Positions 1 to 9,905 of a stretch of DNA of 64,000 nucleotides are shown here, one piece after another. Source of the stretch: Sporomusaceae bacterium UBA7701 (GTDB taxonomy: Bacteria; Bacillota; Negativicutes; Sporomusales; UBA7701); the NCBI GenBank assembly GCA_002482545.1, contig DLGF01000025.1, positions 124,001 through 188,000 of the forward strand, in the 5' to 3' direction. Numbering within the stretch: position 1 is the stretch's first letter; the number at the start of each line of letters is the position of its first letter. The notes below the pieces were generated by a model. It made no database searches. It worked only from the letters and a program-made list of their open reading frames with translations, and was not told the DNA's origin. Made by a program: the position numbers and the translations under genes.

Positions 1-246
1 TTCAAAACCGGCCGGAGTCCGGCGGACCAAAAGCGGTTGAAGAATGCCATGTTCACGAACCGATGCGGCCAGGTCCTGCAGGCCTTCATCGTTGAAAGTC
101 TTGCGGGGCTGAAAGGGATTGGGGATGATCTCCCCGATATGTATCTCATGAATATCCGTACTGTCCCCTGCTCCCGGCTCCGAAGACGCTTTTCCTGGTT
201 CGGGATCAGTACTGTTTATCCCCAGCAGTCTTGCCAACTTGTTCAT
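1..246 (-). CDS. noc: Nucleoid occlusion / ParB-family protein (5' part only)
   Basis: The reverse strand from 246 to the window edge is open and begins with MNKLARLLGIN. Around residues 31-70 it contains the ParB N-terminal signature: a short beta strand, IIPNPFQPRK, then LAASVREHGILQPLLVR. This is the CTP-binding/ParB-box region shared by Spo0J/ParB and Noc. A GGCGGTGGG ribosome site precedes ATG at 246. The position directly downstream of rsmG matches noc (rsmG-noc-soj-spo0J) in Firmicutes, so Noc is preferred to ParB, but the DNA-binding half lies outside the window and the two cannot be separated from this fragment. Confidence 0.8.
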   Translation of the reverse strand, partial: MNKLARLLGINSTDPEPGKASSEPGAGDSTDIHEIHIGEIIPNPFQPRKTFNDEGLQDLAASVREHGILQPLLVRRTPAGFE

Positions 247-332
247 GAACCCACCGCCTCATAATCCATAATCCATAAATAATAACAAAATATATAAGCA
301 GTATTCGGCATTAGGCGGTAGTTTCCTTTCAA

Positions 333-1055
333 TTACAGCGGCTTTTTTTCCGGTATTCCCGGGCGCCGGGGAAAGCCGGCCGGGGTTGGTCCGGACTTAC
401 GGATGTAAATGACGGCCCGGCGGTCATCCAGTCCGGGCAACGAGACATTTTTAACCTCATCCACCGAAGAAGCCAGCGTTTTAATGGCCGGTTGGGCTTC
501 GGCGAGCTCCTCCTGATATTGCGCCCCCTTTAAGGCGATAAAATAACCGCCGGGCCGGACAAGAGGCAGGCACAGCTCCGCCAGGGTGTTCAAACGGGCC
601 ACCGCCCTTGAGAGGGCCACCTGGTGGCGGTCCCGCTGCTCCTTCTGCCGTCCGGCCTCTTCCGCCCTGGCATGTACCAGCTTGACGTCCTTTAGTCCGA
701 GCTGGCCGACGACGTCCTGCAAAAAAATCAGCCGCTTATTCAAGGAGTCGATCAGCGTCAACCGGATGTCAGGCCGGAAGATTTTCAGGGGTATGCCGGG
801 AAATCCGGCCCCGGTGCCGACATCCGCCACCGTGCAGCCCGGCGGAAAAAAACGCTCGTCATAGCAGGAAAGCGAATCGATCATATGCTTTACCGCCACC
901 TCGCGGGGCTCGGTTATCGCTGTGAGATTGATCTTTTCATTCCAGGAAAGCAGTAATTGCTGATAAAGCGAAAAAGCGGCCAGGTGGTCCAGCGTCAACG
1001 CTATTCCGTACTCTTCCGCCGCTTCGCGGAGAATATCCGAAAAACTCATGCTCAT
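333..1055 (-). CDS. rsmG: 16S rRNA (guanine527-N7)-methyltransferase RsmG
   Basis: A cytosolic SAM-dependent methyltransferase that modifies G527 of 16S rRNA; its loss gives low-level streptomycin resistance in several bacteria. The 240-residue length is normal. The glycine-rich SAM loop [12 protein letters not shown] lies at residues 76-87, and the N-terminal [11 protein letters not shown] segment is typical of the family. The start overlaps the stop of mnmG by 4 bases (ATGA), so the two are translationally coupled. This is the standard mnmE-mnmG-rsmG order near the origin. A second in-frame Met lies two codons in (MSMSF). Confidence 0.97.
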   Translation of the reverse strand: MSMSFSDILREAAEEYGIALTLDHLAAFSLYQQLLLSWNEKINLTAITEPREVAVKHMIDSLSCYDERFFPPGCTVADVGTGAGFPGIPLKIFRPDIRLTLIDSLNKRLIFLQDVVGQLGLKDVKLVHARAEEAGRQKEQRDRHQVALSRAVARLNTLAELCLPLVRPGGYFIALKGAQYQEELAEAQPAIKTLASSVDEVKNVSLPGLDDRRAVIYIRKSGPTPAGFPRRPGIPEKKPL

Positions 1056-2926
1056 TCCTCCCGGCGCTTCAGTTGCTCCAAATAAACAAGCAGTATCGAA
1101 ATATCGGCCGGCGAAACGCCGGATATACGCGCCGCCTGCCCCACGGAGGCGGGCTGAATTTTAGCCAGCTTCTGCCGCGCTTCCAGCGAAAGCCCCCCGA
1201 TTTGCGCATAATCAATATCCGGCGGCAGCAGTCTGGCCTCCAGTTTGGCGGCCCGCTCCACCTGCTCGGCCTGTTTCTTGATATAGCCTTCATATTTGAT
1301 CGCGATTTCCACCTGCTCCCTCACAGCCGGCGATAGCCCGGGGAGGTCAAAGTAGAGGCGCAGCAGCTCGTAGCTGACTTCGGTCCGCCTGAGCAGCTCC
1401 GATAGATTGCTCCCCGACCGCAGTTCGCTCGTGCCCATATTCCGCAGTTTTTCCTGGATATCGGGAACAGGGGTGATCATTGTTCTGGCCAATAGCGACA
1501 ACGCCCGGTCAATGGCGTCCCGCTTGAGCAAAAAACGGTTATACCGCTCGTCGCCTGCCAGCCCCACCCGTCGCCCCAGTTCCGTCAAGCGGAGATCGGC
1601 GTTGTCCTGTCGCAGAATCAGCCGGTATTCAGCCCGCGAAGTCATGATCCGGTATGGCTCATTGGTGCCTTTGGTGACAAGGTCGTCGATCAGGACGCCG
1701 ATATAAGCCTCGGCGCGGCCAAGAGTGAAGGGCGGTTTCTTTTTAACTTGGAGCGCCGCGTTGATCCCGGCGATCAAGCCTTGGGCGGCAGCCTCCTCAT
1801 AGCCTGAAGTCCCGTTCGCCTGCCCGGCGGAAAAAAGTCCGGCAATATGCTTGAATTCGAGGGTAGCCTTGAGTTGGGTCGGGTCGACACAGTCGTATTC
1901 AATGGCGTAGCCGGGCCGCATGATCTCCACGCGCTCAAGGCCGGGTATGGTCCGCAGAAAGGCGTATTGCACCTCGACCGGCAGACTGGTGGACATCCCC
2001 TGCACATACATTTCGCTGGTATGCAGGCCCTCGGGCTCAATAAACAACTGGTGGGATTCCTTCTCCGCAAAGCGGACGACCTTGTCTTCGATGGACGGGC
2101 AGTACCGCGGGCCGGTCCCCTCGATCATTCCGGTATAAAGAGGCGCGCGGTGGAGATTATCCCGGATAATCTGATGGGTCCGCTCATTGGTATAAGTAAG
2201 CCAGCAGGGCACCTGGTCCCGGGTTGCCACCTCGCTCATGAATGAGAAATTATGGACCGCCTCATCCCCCGGCTGGACAGTCATCTTGGAAAAATCAAGG
2301 GTCCGCCGGTCTACCCGGGCCGGAGTTCCGGTTTTGAAGCGCATCAGTGTAATGCCCATCTCCTGGAGGGAATGGGACAATTTTTCCGCATGACGCTGAC
2401 CGCCGGGACCGCCGGGGTAGGATACATCACCCAGAATGATTTTTCCTCGCAAATAAGTGCCTGAAGCAATGACGACACACTGACAGCGGATGATCTCCCC
2501 CGTCTCGGTCTCGATCCCTTCGACGGCGCCGCCCTTAACCAGAATCCTGTCGATGAGCAATTGTTTGACAACCAGATTGGCCTGGCCTTCGGCGGTTTCT
2601 TTCATGAAAAGATGGTATAAGCTTTTGTCGGCCTGGGCCCGCAAGGCGTGAACAGCCGGCCCTTTGCCGGTATTCAGCATCCGAGCCTGGATGCAGGTTT
2701 TATCGGTGTTAATCCCCATCTCGCCGCCAATGGCGTCGATTTCCCGGACCAGATGCCCCTTGGCCGGGCCGCCGACAGCGGGATTGCAGGGCATCATCGC
2801 GATATTATCCAAGTTCAGCGTCGCCATCAACGTGCGGCAGCCCATCCGGGCCGAGGCCAGCGCAGCCTCGCAGCCGGCGTGTCCTGCGCCGATGACGACC
2901 ACGTCATAGGTTCCGGCGTTAAACAT
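1052..2926 (-). CDS. mnmG: tRNA uridine-5-carboxymethylaminomethyl synthesis enzyme MnmG (GidA)
   Basis: FAD-dependent partner of MnmE. The complex places a carboxymethylaminomethyl or aminomethyl group on U34 of certain tRNAs, using methylene-tetrahydrofolate. The 624 residues match the family. The Rossmann dinucleotide site [14 protein letters not shown] is at residues 9-22, followed by the family signatures MPCNPAVGG and GTYLRGKI. The C-terminal helical domain with YEGYIKKQ, which binds MnmE and tRNA, is intact. The start codon follows a GGAGTTGAG ribosome site. It lies 44 bases downstream of mnmE in the same direction. Confidence 0.98.
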   Translation of the reverse strand: MFNAGTYDVVVIGAGHAGCEAALASARMGCRTLMATLNLDNIAMMPCNPAVGGPAKGHLVREIDAIGGEMGINTDKTCIQARMLNTGKGPAVHALRAQADKSLYHLFMKETAEGQANLVVKQLLIDRILVKGGAVEGIETETGEIIRCQCVVIASGTYLRGKIILGDVSYPGGPGGQRHAEKLSHSLQEMGITLMRFKTGTPARVDRRTLDFSKMTVQPGDEAVHNFSFMSEVATRDQVPCWLTYTNERTHQIIRDNLHRAPLYTGMIEGTGPRYCPSIEDKVVRFAEKESHQLFIEPEGLHTSEMYVQGMSTSLPVEVQYAFLRTIPGLERVEIMRPGYAIEYDCVDPTQLKATLEFKHIAGLFSAGQANGTSGYEEAAAQGLIAGINAALQVKKKPPFTLGRAEAYIGVLIDDLVTKGTNEPYRIMTSRAEYRLILRQDNADLRLTELGRRVGLAGDERYNRFLLKRDAIDRALSLLARTMITPVPDIQEKLRNMGTSELRSGSNLSELLRRTEVSYELLRLYFDLPGLSPAVREQVEIAIKYEGYIKKQAEQVERAAKLEARLLPPDIDYAQIGGLSLEARQKLAKIQPASVGQAARISGVSPADISILLVYLEQLKRREE

Positions 2927-2970
2927 GCTCTCAACTCCGTCAAAAATTCAGCGATATCCAACCATCAACG

Positions 2971-4359
2971 CTACTTGCCGATACAAAACTGGGAAAAAAT
3001 CTGATCGAGAATATCTTCTCCCACGGTTTCGCCGGTAATTTCGCCCAACACCTCCCATGAGGACCGCAAATCGACAACGATGCAATCCGGCGGCATGCCG
3101 GCCTGGGCGGTGGCCAGCGCTTCCGCCAGTCTTTCCCGGGCCTGGCTCAAAAGGTGCTTATGGCGGACATTGGTAACAAAGGCTCCTTCGGCCTGGTTTA
3201 TTTTTCCGCTGTAGACCATTCCGGCAATCGCCTGCTCCAGCTCCCCCACCCCGGTCCCCTCCAAAGCGGAAACCCGGATGATGCTTTTGCCGGCCGCGAG
3301 GCGGCCCACCTCGCCCATATCGACCGCTTCCGGAAGATCCGACTTATTGACCAAGACGATGGCCTGCCTTCCGGCCAGCAAATCCAGCACCTTTTTGTCT
3401 TCCGCAGTGAGCTTCGCCGAAGCGTCCAGCACGAGAAGAATCAGATCGGCTTCCGCCACCGCTTCCCGCGCCCTCTCCACCCCGATTCGTTCCACAATGT
3501 CGGCCGTATCGCGAATTCCGGCAGTATCGACTATCTTCAGGGGAATTCCGCCGATATTGACATATTCCTCGATAATATCGCGGGTTGTACCGGGGATATC
3601 GGTAACGATGGCCCGCTTTTCCCCCAGCAAGGCATTGAGCAAGCTGGACTTCCCCACATTGGGTTTCCCGATAATGGCGGTAGCCATGCCCTCACGAAGA
3701 ATTCGCCCGGTTTGGGCGGTCGTCAACAAAGCCTCCAGATCCTCAACGAGCCGGGCCAAGGCTCGGGAAACCTTCTGAGCCGCCAGATCCTCGATATCTT
3801 CTTCCGGAAAATCGATAGCCGCCTCCAGTTGGGCGATCAGGCGAAGAATTTCGTGCCGCAGCGCTTTTACTTTGGCCGACAGCACGCCGGACAGATGGCC
3901 GACAGCCATCCGCAGCGAAGCGTCCGTCTTGGCGCGGATCACATCCATAACCGCCTCGGCCTGACTGAGGTCGAGCCGGCCATTCAAAAAAGCGCGTTTC
4001 GTGAATTCGCCCGGCTCGGCCATCCTCGCCCCGGCATCCAGCACCAGTTCCAAGGTTCTGCGGAGAGGTACGGGCCCTCCATGGCAATGTATTTCCACTA
4101 CATCTTCCCGGGTATAGGACCGCGGAGCGCGCATCGGCAGCAGCAACGCCTCGTCGACCGTGTCGCCGGTGGCCGGGTCGACCACATGTCCATAAGAGGC
4201 GCAGTGGGAAGGCAGCTCCTGTTCCGGTTTTCCGGCCGGGCGCCGAAAAACGCTCCGGGCAATCAGCATGGCCTTGGGGCCGCTGACCCGGACGATTCCG
4301 ATGCTTCCTTCGCCCACGGCCGTAGCCACCGCCGCTATAGTATCGTCTTGAATCAACAT
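2971..4359 (-). CDS. mnmE: tRNA modification GTPase MnmE (TrmE/ThdF)
   Basis: Potassium-activated GTPase working with MnmG in U34 tRNA modification. The N-terminal tetrahydrofolate-binding domain occupies about residues 1-120, a helical domain follows, and the G domain is inserted with its P-loop GKPNVGKS at 231-238 and the NKSD specificity motif further on. The protein ends in CIGK, the conserved C-terminal C(I/L/V)GK whose Cys is needed for modification. The 462-residue length is normal. An AGGTGTGA ribosome site precedes the start. It is separated from jag by a hairpin (4427-4458), so it may be transcribed partly independently. Confidence 0.98.
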   Translation of the reverse strand: MLIQDDTIAAVATAVGEGSIGIVRVSGPKAMLIARSVFRRPAGKPEQELPSHCASYGHVVDPATGDTVDEALLLPMRAPRSYTREDVVEIHCHGGPVPLRRTLELVLDAGARMAEPGEFTKRAFLNGRLDLSQAEAVMDVIRAKTDASLRMAVGHLSGVLSAKVKALRHEILRLIAQLEAAIDFPEEDIEDLAAQKVSRALARLVEDLEALLTTAQTGRILREGMATAIIGKPNVGKSSLLNALLGEKRAIVTDIPGTTRDIIEEYVNIGGIPLKIVDTAGIRDTADIVERIGVERAREAVAEADLILLVLDASAKLTAEDKKVLDLLAGRQAIVLVNKSDLPEAVDMGEVGRLAAGKSIIRVSALEGTGVGELEQAIAGMVYSGKINQAEGAFVTNVRHKHLLSQARERLAEALATAQAGMPPDCIVVDLRSSWEVLGEITGETVGEDILDQIFSQFCIGK

Positions 4360-4426
4360 TCACACCTCGCAAGGCAACTCTTCCAAAACATATCAAGTGT
4401 TTCACGTCGCTCGGAAAATATACGAC

Positions 4427-4458
4427 AAACCCAGTAATACCTTAATATTACTGGGTTT
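4427..4458 (-). terminator. Hairpin between jag and mnmE
   Basis: A perfect 13-bp inverted repeat (AAACCCAGTAATA / TATTACTGGGTTT, 6-nt loop) lies 11 bases beyond the jag stop codon. The stem is A/T-rich and ends in TTT, so it may be a leaky intrinsic terminator or a processing site that tunes expression of mnmE-mnmG-rsmG relative to the upstream genes. Confidence 0.6.
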
Positions 4459-4468
4459 ACAATCAGCA

Positions 4469-5137
4469 CTATTTTTTAAGGGCAATCACTACTTTACGAT
4501 AAGGCTCTTCACCTTCGCTGTATGTAGTAACCCGGTCATCTTCCTGCAGCGTCATATGGATGACCTTGCGCTCGTGGGGACTCATCGGTTCCAGTACCAC
4601 CTTTTCACCCCGGGCCTTCACCCGGTCGGCCAGTCGCCTGGCGAGCCTCTCCAGCGTCTCAGCGCGGCGTTTGCGGTAATCCTCGACATCCAGGATGATT
4701 TTTATCCGATCTTCCGCGTCGCGGTGAGCGGCCAGATTGGTAAGGTATTGCAGGGCATCCAGGGTTTGGCCGTGTTTGCCGATCAATACCCCCAGATCAT
4801 CGCCGCGAAGGTTTAAGGTGACATGGTCGGCGTGAGTCATCCGCTCAATTTTGACATCAAGCTTCATCGTCCTAAAAACATTATCCAGAAAATCCTTGGC
4901 CACAGCCACAGGATCCTGCTGGGTCCGCGGTTCTTTCCCGTTCTTGACCGGTTCTTCGGGCGCCGCCTTGACCCAGGCGCGAACCTTGGCCGGCTTCCCG
5001 CCAATAAGGCCAAACAAGCCCTTACTAGGTTCCTCCAGCACTTCAGATTCGAGCTGATCCCTAGCAACACCGAGTTCCCTTGCCGCAGCTTCCATTGCTT
5101 CTTCTATGGTTTTGCCAACCTTTTCAACCATATTCAT
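4469..5137 (-). CDS. jag: RNA-binding protein Jag / KhpB (Jag-N, KH, R3H domains)
   Basis: Cytosolic RNA-binding protein of the KhpA/KhpB system, linked in Gram-positive bacteria to cell elongation and division control. Three domains can be read: an N-terminal Jag domain (GKTIEEAMEAAARELG, about 8-60), a KH domain with LIGKHGQTLDALQYL near residue 140, and a C-terminal R3H domain with EPMSPHERKVIH. The 222 residues are typical. It begins 4 bases after the yidC stop in the usual rnpA-yidD-yidC-jag order. Two close start codons exist (MNMVEK); the outer one is used here. Confidence 0.95.
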   Translation of the reverse strand: MNMVEKVGKTIEEAMEAAARELGVARDQLESEVLEEPSKGLFGLIGGKPAKVRAWVKAAPEEPVKNGKEPRTQQDPVAVAKDFLDNVFRTMKLDVKIERMTHADHVTLNLRGDDLGVLIGKHGQTLDALQYLTNLAAHRDAEDRIKIILDVEDYRKRRAETLERLARRLADRVKARGEKVVLEPMSPHERKVIHMTLQEDDRVTTYSEGEEPYRKVVIALKK

Positions 5138-5141
5138 AGCG

Positions 5142-5810
5142 TTAGCGCGCCTCCTTTTGGCTTACAGCCGGAGTACGATAAAGCCACCATTGCTGAGCAA
5201 TCTGGACAAAATTGCTTACCACCCAGTAAAGGGCCAGACCGGCGGGAAACTGATAAGAAAACCAGCCGATCATGATCGGCATCATAAAAAGCATGGCTTT
5301 GTTTTGCTGGGAATTATCGGTCATTGTCTGCTTAGAAGTAATATAAGTGGTAATTGCCGCCAGAGCGGGCAGAATTAACAGTGGGTCGCTCGGATTTTCC
5401 TGAGCCAGGTTGGCAATCCACAGAAAGCTGGGATTGCTCTCATAGTGAAAACCTTTGATGACAAAGAAAATCGCGATAAAAAACGGCATCTGGACAAGCA
5501 GGGGCAAACATCCGGCCAAGGGATTAACCCCGGCATCCCGGTAAAGATTGGCTACTTCTTTTTGCTGCTTTTCCTTGTTATCCTTGTACTTTTCCTGGAT
5601 CTCTTTCATCTTCGGAGCAATATTCTGCATGGCTTTCATGGATTTAACCTGTTTAATCGTCAGCGGATAGAGAATCATTTTAATCGCAATGGTCAGCAGA
5701 ATAATAGCGATGCCATAACTAGGCCAACCGGCCTGCACCGTGAGATTGTACAAAAAAGTCAGAGCCCAGGCCATCAGATTTTCAATCGGGGCGAGGATCG
5801 CGTCCCACAA
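5142..5810 (-). CDS. yidC: Membrane protein insertase YidC/Oxa1
   Basis: Inserts and folds inner-membrane proteins, alone or with SecYEG. At 222 residues this is the short Oxa1-like form without the large periplasmic domain of proteobacterial YidC. About five hydrophobic segments are visible, with the charged cytoplasmic loop MKEIQEKYKDNKEKQQKE after the second and the conserved NPLAGCLPLLVQMPFF at the third. It starts directly with an amphipathic/hydrophobic helix, with no lipoprotein signal. It lies between yidD and jag in the origin-proximal operon. Confidence 0.96.
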   Translation of the reverse strand: MWDAILAPIENLMAWALTFLYNLTVQAGWPSYGIAIILLTIAIKMILYPLTIKQVKSMKAMQNIAPKMKEIQEKYKDNKEKQQKEVANLYRDAGVNPLAGCLPLLVQMPFFIAIFFVIKGFHYESNPSFLWIANLAQENPSDPLLILPALAAITTYITSKQTMTDNSQQNKAMLFMMPIMIGWFSYQFPAGLALYWVVSNFVQIAQQWWLYRTPAVSQKEAR

Positions 5811-5846
5811 AACAAGCTCACTTCCTTCACGTGAACAATATATGCA

Positions 5847-6056
5847 CTAGACCGGATCATAGCCGCCGGGATGAAACGGGTGGCAGCGCATGACCCGCCT
5901 TATAGCCAGCCAAAGACCGCGCGAGGCTCCATATTTTTGGATCGCCTCAAGCGCATATTCCGAGCAGGTCGGCACAAACCGGCAACTCGGCGGTTTCAAT
6001 GGAGATATAAACCGGCGGTAAAACCGGATAGCCGCCAACAACCCTGCTTGAATCAT
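5847..6056 (-). CDS. yidD: Membrane protein insertion efficiency factor YidD
   Basis: Small membrane-associated protein (69 residues) that assists YidC-dependent insertion. The family signature is complete: [15 protein letters not shown] in the middle and [11 protein letters not shown] at the C-terminus. It lies 6 bases downstream of rnpA and just ahead of yidC, the arrangement seen in most bacteria. Confidence 0.95.
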   Translation of the reverse strand: MIQAGLLAAIRFYRRFISPLKPPSCRFVPTCSEYALEAIQKYGASRGLWLAIRRVMRCHPFHPGGYDPV

Positions 6057-6062
6057 AAAAAT

Positions 6063-6416
6063 CTACCTCACCACTATGCCTGCCCGACCGCAGACTTGTA
6101 TAAACGCTGCGACAACTGCCGGCAGGCGTTCGGCGATAATCGGCTGCCTGCCTACCAAAATAAGGTCGACGCCGGAAGATAGACGATGCTGATTCAGACG
6201 GTACGCTTCCCTCAGCAGCCGTTTTACCCGATTTCGGACAACAGCTTTTCCCAGACGTTTCCCTGCGGCGAAACCGACTCGCCGCTCGCCGGTCTTGCCA
6301 GGAAGCACATACAAGACAAGTTGGCGATTGGCATAGGATTTCCCTGCCCGGTAAACAGCCTGGAAATTTTTATTCTTACGAAGTATGCCGTTTTTAGGCA
6401 GTTTGAACATCATCAT
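6063..6416 (-). CDS. rnpA: Ribonuclease P protein component
   Basis: Protein subunit of RNase P, which helps the catalytic RNA remove 5' leaders from pre-tRNAs. The 117 residues include the RNR signature RNRVKRLLREAYR in the conserved helix and the N-terminal FQAVYRAGKSYANRQLVLY strand/groove region that contacts the leader. Three consecutive start codons (MMMF) follow a weak GGGA site, so the exact first residue is uncertain. It is preceded by a 143-base structured gap from rpmH. Confidence 0.96.
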   Translation of the reverse strand: MMMFKLPKNGILRKNKNFQAVYRAGKSYANRQLVLYVLPGKTGERRVGFAAGKRLGKAVVRNRVKRLLREAYRLNQHRLSSGVDLILVGRQPIIAERLPAVVAAFIQVCGRAGIVVR

Positions 6417-6559
6417 GATTCATTCCCGCGCCTATGGTGAGAAACCATTCTTTTTTTCGGGTTACGACGCCTGGCGTCCCGCTGTTTCGTGGCCCTTCCC
6501 CCAACTTTCTGAAAGCCTCTTTGGGGTTAGGGAAAAAATAGGCCACATCTAGCGGCCTA

Positions 6560-6694
6560 CTATGCAGATAGTCTTTTACGACCTTTGGCGCGTCTTTTCT
6601 TGAGAACAAGACGACCGCCTTTAGTTTTCATACGCTCGCGAAAACCGTGGGTTCTTTTTCTCCACAGAGTATTCGGCTGATAGGTACGTTTCAT
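6560..6694 (-). CDS. rpmH: 50S ribosomal protein L34
   Basis: A 44-residue, strongly basic ribosomal protein. The reverse strand from 6694 reads [18 protein letters not shown], continues with [20 protein letters not shown] and ends RLSA before a stop at 6560, which matches L34 end to end. An AAGGAGGTG ribosome site lies at the usual distance. It is the first gene of the minus-strand origin operon, facing away from dnaA. Confidence 0.98.
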   Translation of the reverse strand: MKRTYQPNTLWRKRTHGFRERMKTKGGRLVLKKRRAKGRKRLSA

Positions 6695-7115
6695 TCACTT
6701 ACACCTCCTTGAGCGAAAACGCGATAAGACCCCATGTTAAATATTGCATTTTCAACTATTAAAGATTATAGACTAGTCGTTCCTGAAGTGTCAAGATAAT
6801 TACAGGATAAGGCTGTGGATAAATTTGTCTAATTTTGGCGGAACCAAAAAACAAACTGTTGATAACTTGTCCCAGTTTTGTTAATATTAAATAGAAAAAC
6901 AGCACATCACCCTGTTTCCCACTCTCAATACTAACATAATACGCACAATTCGAAAACAGTATACGCAGCACGGACTATCGCATTTTGTCGGTGTATTTTT
7001 TTTTCGTCTAAACTCATTCAATTACCATAATTATTCACACATGTTGATAACAATGTGGATAACTTATGTAGAGTACCCGTTAAGGCAATTTTTTCGGATG
7101 GAAAGGATGAATGGT
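6695..7115. other. Upstream half of oriC: DnaA boxes between rpmH and dnaA
   Basis: This A/T-rich stretch separates the divergent rpmH and dnaA genes. DnaA-box 9-mers are visible: TGTGGATAA at 6814-6822, TGTTGATAA at 6857-6865, TTATTCACA at 7031-7039, TGTTGATAA at 7042-7050 and TGTGGATAA at 7054-7062. The last three form a tight cluster over the dnaA leader, where they could also mediate autoregulation. Promoters for rpmH (minus) and dnaA (plus) must lie here; I could not fix their positions. With the boxes after dnaA this suggests a bipartite origin. Confidence 0.8.
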
Positions 7116-8543
7116 ATGGATACTGCCTATATAGCTTCGGTCTGGGAACAGGTGCTGAAAATCATGGAGAAAGAAATTATCAAACCTATTTTCGACACCT
7201 GGATCAAGTCCGCCATCCCGCTGGCTATCACCGAAACGACCTTTGAGATCGGCACGCCTACCCAGTTTACTAAAGACTGGATTGAAACCCGTTATGCCGT
7301 CACGATTCAAAATACCATTCAATTTGTCACTCAAAAACCGCTGGAAGTCAAATTTATCAATCTCGACCTGGATTCCGAGAAACAACAAGCCGAAACAGTA
7401 CCCGCGCCGCTTCAACAGATCATCCCATCCGAACCCAAGCCGGCGGGACCTGTCGAATCGTTGAAAGCCCCCACAGCCGATGCCGGCGCCCGGCGTACGA
7501 ACGGCAGCGAAGACTACACCACCGCGCTTAATCCCAAATATATTTTTGAATCCTTCGTAATCGGCAATTCCAACCGTTTTGCCCACGCCGCCTCGCTGGC
7601 CGTTGCCGAAGTTCCCGCCAAAGTATATAATCCCTTTTTTATTTACGGGGGAGTGGGACTGGGCAAAACCCATCTCATGCATGCCATCGGCCACCGGATC
7701 AGGCAAAATCACGCCAACCTGAAAGTAGTGTACATATCCAGCGAAAAGTTTACCAACGAACTCATCAACTCGATCCGCGACGGCAATCCGGAAAGCTTTC
7801 GCCAGAAATACCGCAATATCGACGTGCTTTTGGTGGACGATATTCAATTTTTATCCAAAAAAGAGCATACCCAGGAAGAATTTTTCCATACCTTCAATAC
7901 TCTTCATGAAGCAAATAAGCAAATCATTATCTCCAGCGACCGTCCCCCCCGTGAAATACCCACCCTGGAAGACCGGCTCCGCTCCCGGTTCGAGTGGGGA
8001 CTGATCACCGACATCCAACCCCCCGATCTGGAGACGCGGATTGCGATATTACGGAAAAAAGCGCTGCTGGAGAATCTAAATATCCCCAACGATGTAATGG
8101 TCTACATTGCCAGCCGCATCGACAACAACATCCGCGAACTGGAAGGAGCGCTGGTACGGGTCATCGCCTATGCCTCGCTGACCAATCAAAGCGTCGACAT
8201 GAATCTCTGCAGCGAGGCGCTAAAAGACATATTCCCCAATAGTCGCCCCCGCCAGATCACGATGGATATCATTCAACAAGTGGTGGCCAGCTATTTCAAG
8301 ATTAAACAAGAAGATCTCCTAGCCAAAAAAAGAACGCGCAATGTCGCTTATCCCCGTCAAATCGCCATGTATCTTTGCCGGGAATTGACGGAAACTTCTC
8401 TCCCCAGAATCGGCGAAACCTTCGGCGGCCGCGACCATACCACAGTCATTCATGCCCATGATAAAATAAGCCGGGAGCGGAACGAAGACGCAAAACTCAG
8501 CAATATCATCAAAGAACTGATTAAAAAGCTGGAAAGTGTATAA
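7116..8543 (+). CDS. dnaA: Chromosomal replication initiator protein DnaA
   Basis: ATP-dependent initiator that binds DnaA boxes and unwinds oriC. From [12 protein letters not shown] it is 475 residues: domain I (1-85), a variable linker, AAA+ domain III with Walker A GGVGLGKT at 178-185 and Walker B LLVDDIQF, then domain IV with the box-recognition motif [12 protein letters not shown]. Earlier in-frame starts at 7041, 7098 and 7107 exist, but 7041 begins inside the DnaA-box cluster and 7107 lies 1 base after GAAAGG. ATG 7116 has that site at about 9 bases and gives the family's usual N-terminus. Confidence 0.97.
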   Translation: MDTAYIASVWEQVLKIMEKEIIKPIFDTWIKSAIPLAITETTFEIGTPTQFTKDWIETRYAVTIQNTIQFVTQKPLEVKFINLDLDSEKQQAETVPAPLQQIIPSEPKPAGPVESLKAPTADAGARRTNGSEDYTTALNPKYIFESFVIGNSNRFAHAASLAVAEVPAKVYNPFFIYGGVGLGKTHLMHAIGHRIRQNHANLKVVYISSEKFTNELINSIRDGNPESFRQKYRNIDVLLVDDIQFLSKKEHTQEEFFHTFNTLHEANKQIIISSDRPPREIPTLEDRLRSRFEWGLITDIQPPDLETRIAILRKKALLENLNIPNDVMVYIASRIDNNIRELEGALVRVIAYASLTNQSVDMNLCSEALKDIFPNSRPRQITMDIIQQVVASYFKIKQEDLLAKKRTRNVAYPRQIAMYLCRELTETSLPRIGETFGGRDHTTVIHAHDKISRERNEDAKLSNIIKELIKKLESV

Positions 8544-8784
8544 TTTTGTTTATAACCTATGGATACCCCTGTAGATGATTTGTTGATAAAGAATAGGCCG
8601 TTAATAATGTGTATAGCCGGCCGAAAATGCCAGCCGGTTATCGACAGGTTATTCACATTGCGACAGCTAATTCGACAACAACTGCGGATATCTATCCACA
8701 TATTGACAAGCCCTATGACTATTACGGCTATTTTACCATTCTATGTATTTTATCTCCGTAATATACCAACAGGAGGTCAAAAAA
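8544..8784. other. Downstream half of oriC: DnaA boxes between dnaA and dnaN
   Basis: An intergenic region of 241 bases with several DnaA-box-like 9-mers: TGTTGATAA at 8581-8589, TTATCGACA at 8638-8646, TTATTCACA at 8649-8657 and CTATCCACA at 8692-8700. An A/T-rich run (about 8705-8765) follows the last box and could be the unwinding element. In Bacillus the unwinding element also lies in the dnaA-dnaN gap. The dnaN promoter should also be here. Inference from sequence pattern only. Confidence 0.75.
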
Positions 8785-9894
8785 ATGAAAATATCCTGCC
8801 AGAAAGATCAGCTTCACCACGCGGTTCAAACCGTGCAGAAAGCCATAGCCACCAAAACGCCTTTGCCGATCCTGACCGGCATCTATCTGAACGCCCAAGG
8901 CGGCAAACTGGAACTGCAAGCCACCGATTATGAAGTTGGGATCAGCTGCACCATCGATTCCAACGTCGAAGAGGCCGGTACGGTCGTGATGTCGGGGCGA
9001 TTTTTTCAAGAAGTTGTCCGTCGGTTACCGGGCGACACCATCCATATTGCCTCCAGCCAGGAGGACCGGACCATCCAAATTACCTGCGGCAGTTCCCAGT
9101 TCAATCTGCTCAGCCTTCCGGCTGAAGAATTCCCTGTCTTAAAGCCCATCAGCAGCGACAATACCTTAACAGTGAAAGACGATTTACTGCGGGAATTGAT
9201 CAAAAAAACTGTCTTTGCCTGCGCGGCGGATGAGGCGCGTCCTATTTTTACCGGCGGCCTGCTGGAAGTAGAGGGACCGGAAATACGGATGGTGGCCACC
9301 AATACTCACCGGCTGGCTCTTCGTCAGCAGCCTTTGCTTTCGGCCGCCAGCAATGTCAAAATGATTATCCCGGCCAAAATCCTGCACGAATTAGCCCGTC
9401 TGCTGGTAGCGGAAGATCCTCAGGAAGTTACGCTGGCCTGGCAAAAAAATCAGGTCGGAATCCAGTATGACGACGTTTACATTAACTCCCGTCTGATCGA
9501 AGGGCAGTTTCCCGACTACCGGAAAGTCATTCCTCCAAGCTATAGTACGGCGGTTACCATCCAGGCCGAGGATTTCCTCGATGCGGTGGAAAGGGTGTCG
9601 CTGCTGGCCCGCGACGGAGAATATAACGTCGTCAAGTTCAATTTCAAACAGGATCATGTCCTGATCTCCTCCAATAATCCGGATGTGGGCAAAGCCTGCG
9701 AAACAGTGGCCTCCCGTATGGACGGCAATGAACTCGAAATCGCCTTCAACGCCAAATATATAACCGATATCCTCAAGAATATCGCTGCCGACGAACTGGT
9801 TTTCTCCCTGAACACTTCGCTGAGTCCGGCCAGTATAAAACCAGTCAATGATGAAAATTATACTTATATCATCACTCCCGTGCGTACGGGCTGA
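8785..9894 (+). CDS. dnaN: DNA polymerase III beta subunit (sliding clamp)
   Basis: Ring-shaped processivity clamp for DNA polymerase III, also a docking site for repair proteins. From MKISCQKDQLHHAVQ it has 369 residues, spanning the three repeated clamp folds; the last ends INPV-type as YTYIITPVRTG, the hydrophobic partner-binding pocket end. ATG 8785 is chosen because an AGGAGG site ends 8 bases upstream; a longer in-frame start at 8743 has none. It lies between oriC and the S4-domain gene. Confidence 0.98.
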   Translation: MKISCQKDQLHHAVQTVQKAIATKTPLPILTGIYLNAQGGKLELQATDYEVGISCTIDSNVEEAGTVVMSGRFFQEVVRRLPGDTIHIASSQEDRTIQITCGSSQFNLLSLPAEEFPVLKPISSDNTLTVKDDLLRELIKKTVFACAADEARPIFTGGLLEVEGPEIRMVATNTHRLALRQQPLLSAASNVKMIIPAKILHELARLLVAEDPQEVTLAWQKNQVGIQYDDVYINSRLIEGQFPDYRKVIPPSYSTAVTIQAEDFLDAVERVSLLARDGEYNVVKFNFKQDHVLISSNNPDVGKACETVASRMDGNELEIAFNAKYITDILKNIAADELVFSLNTSLSPASIKPVNDENYTYIITPVRTG

Positions 9895-9905
9895 GGAGCT
9901 GACAT

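Noticed and set aside
3154..4437. Long open frame (427 codons) on the plus strand opposite mnmE
   Set aside because: It is antisense to a fully conserved MnmE, has no recognisable domain and no ribosome site; it arises from the codon bias of the real gene.
7041..7115. dnaA starting at 7041
   Set aside because: This start lies inside the DnaA-box cluster and adds residues not typical of DnaA; the ribosome site favours 7116.
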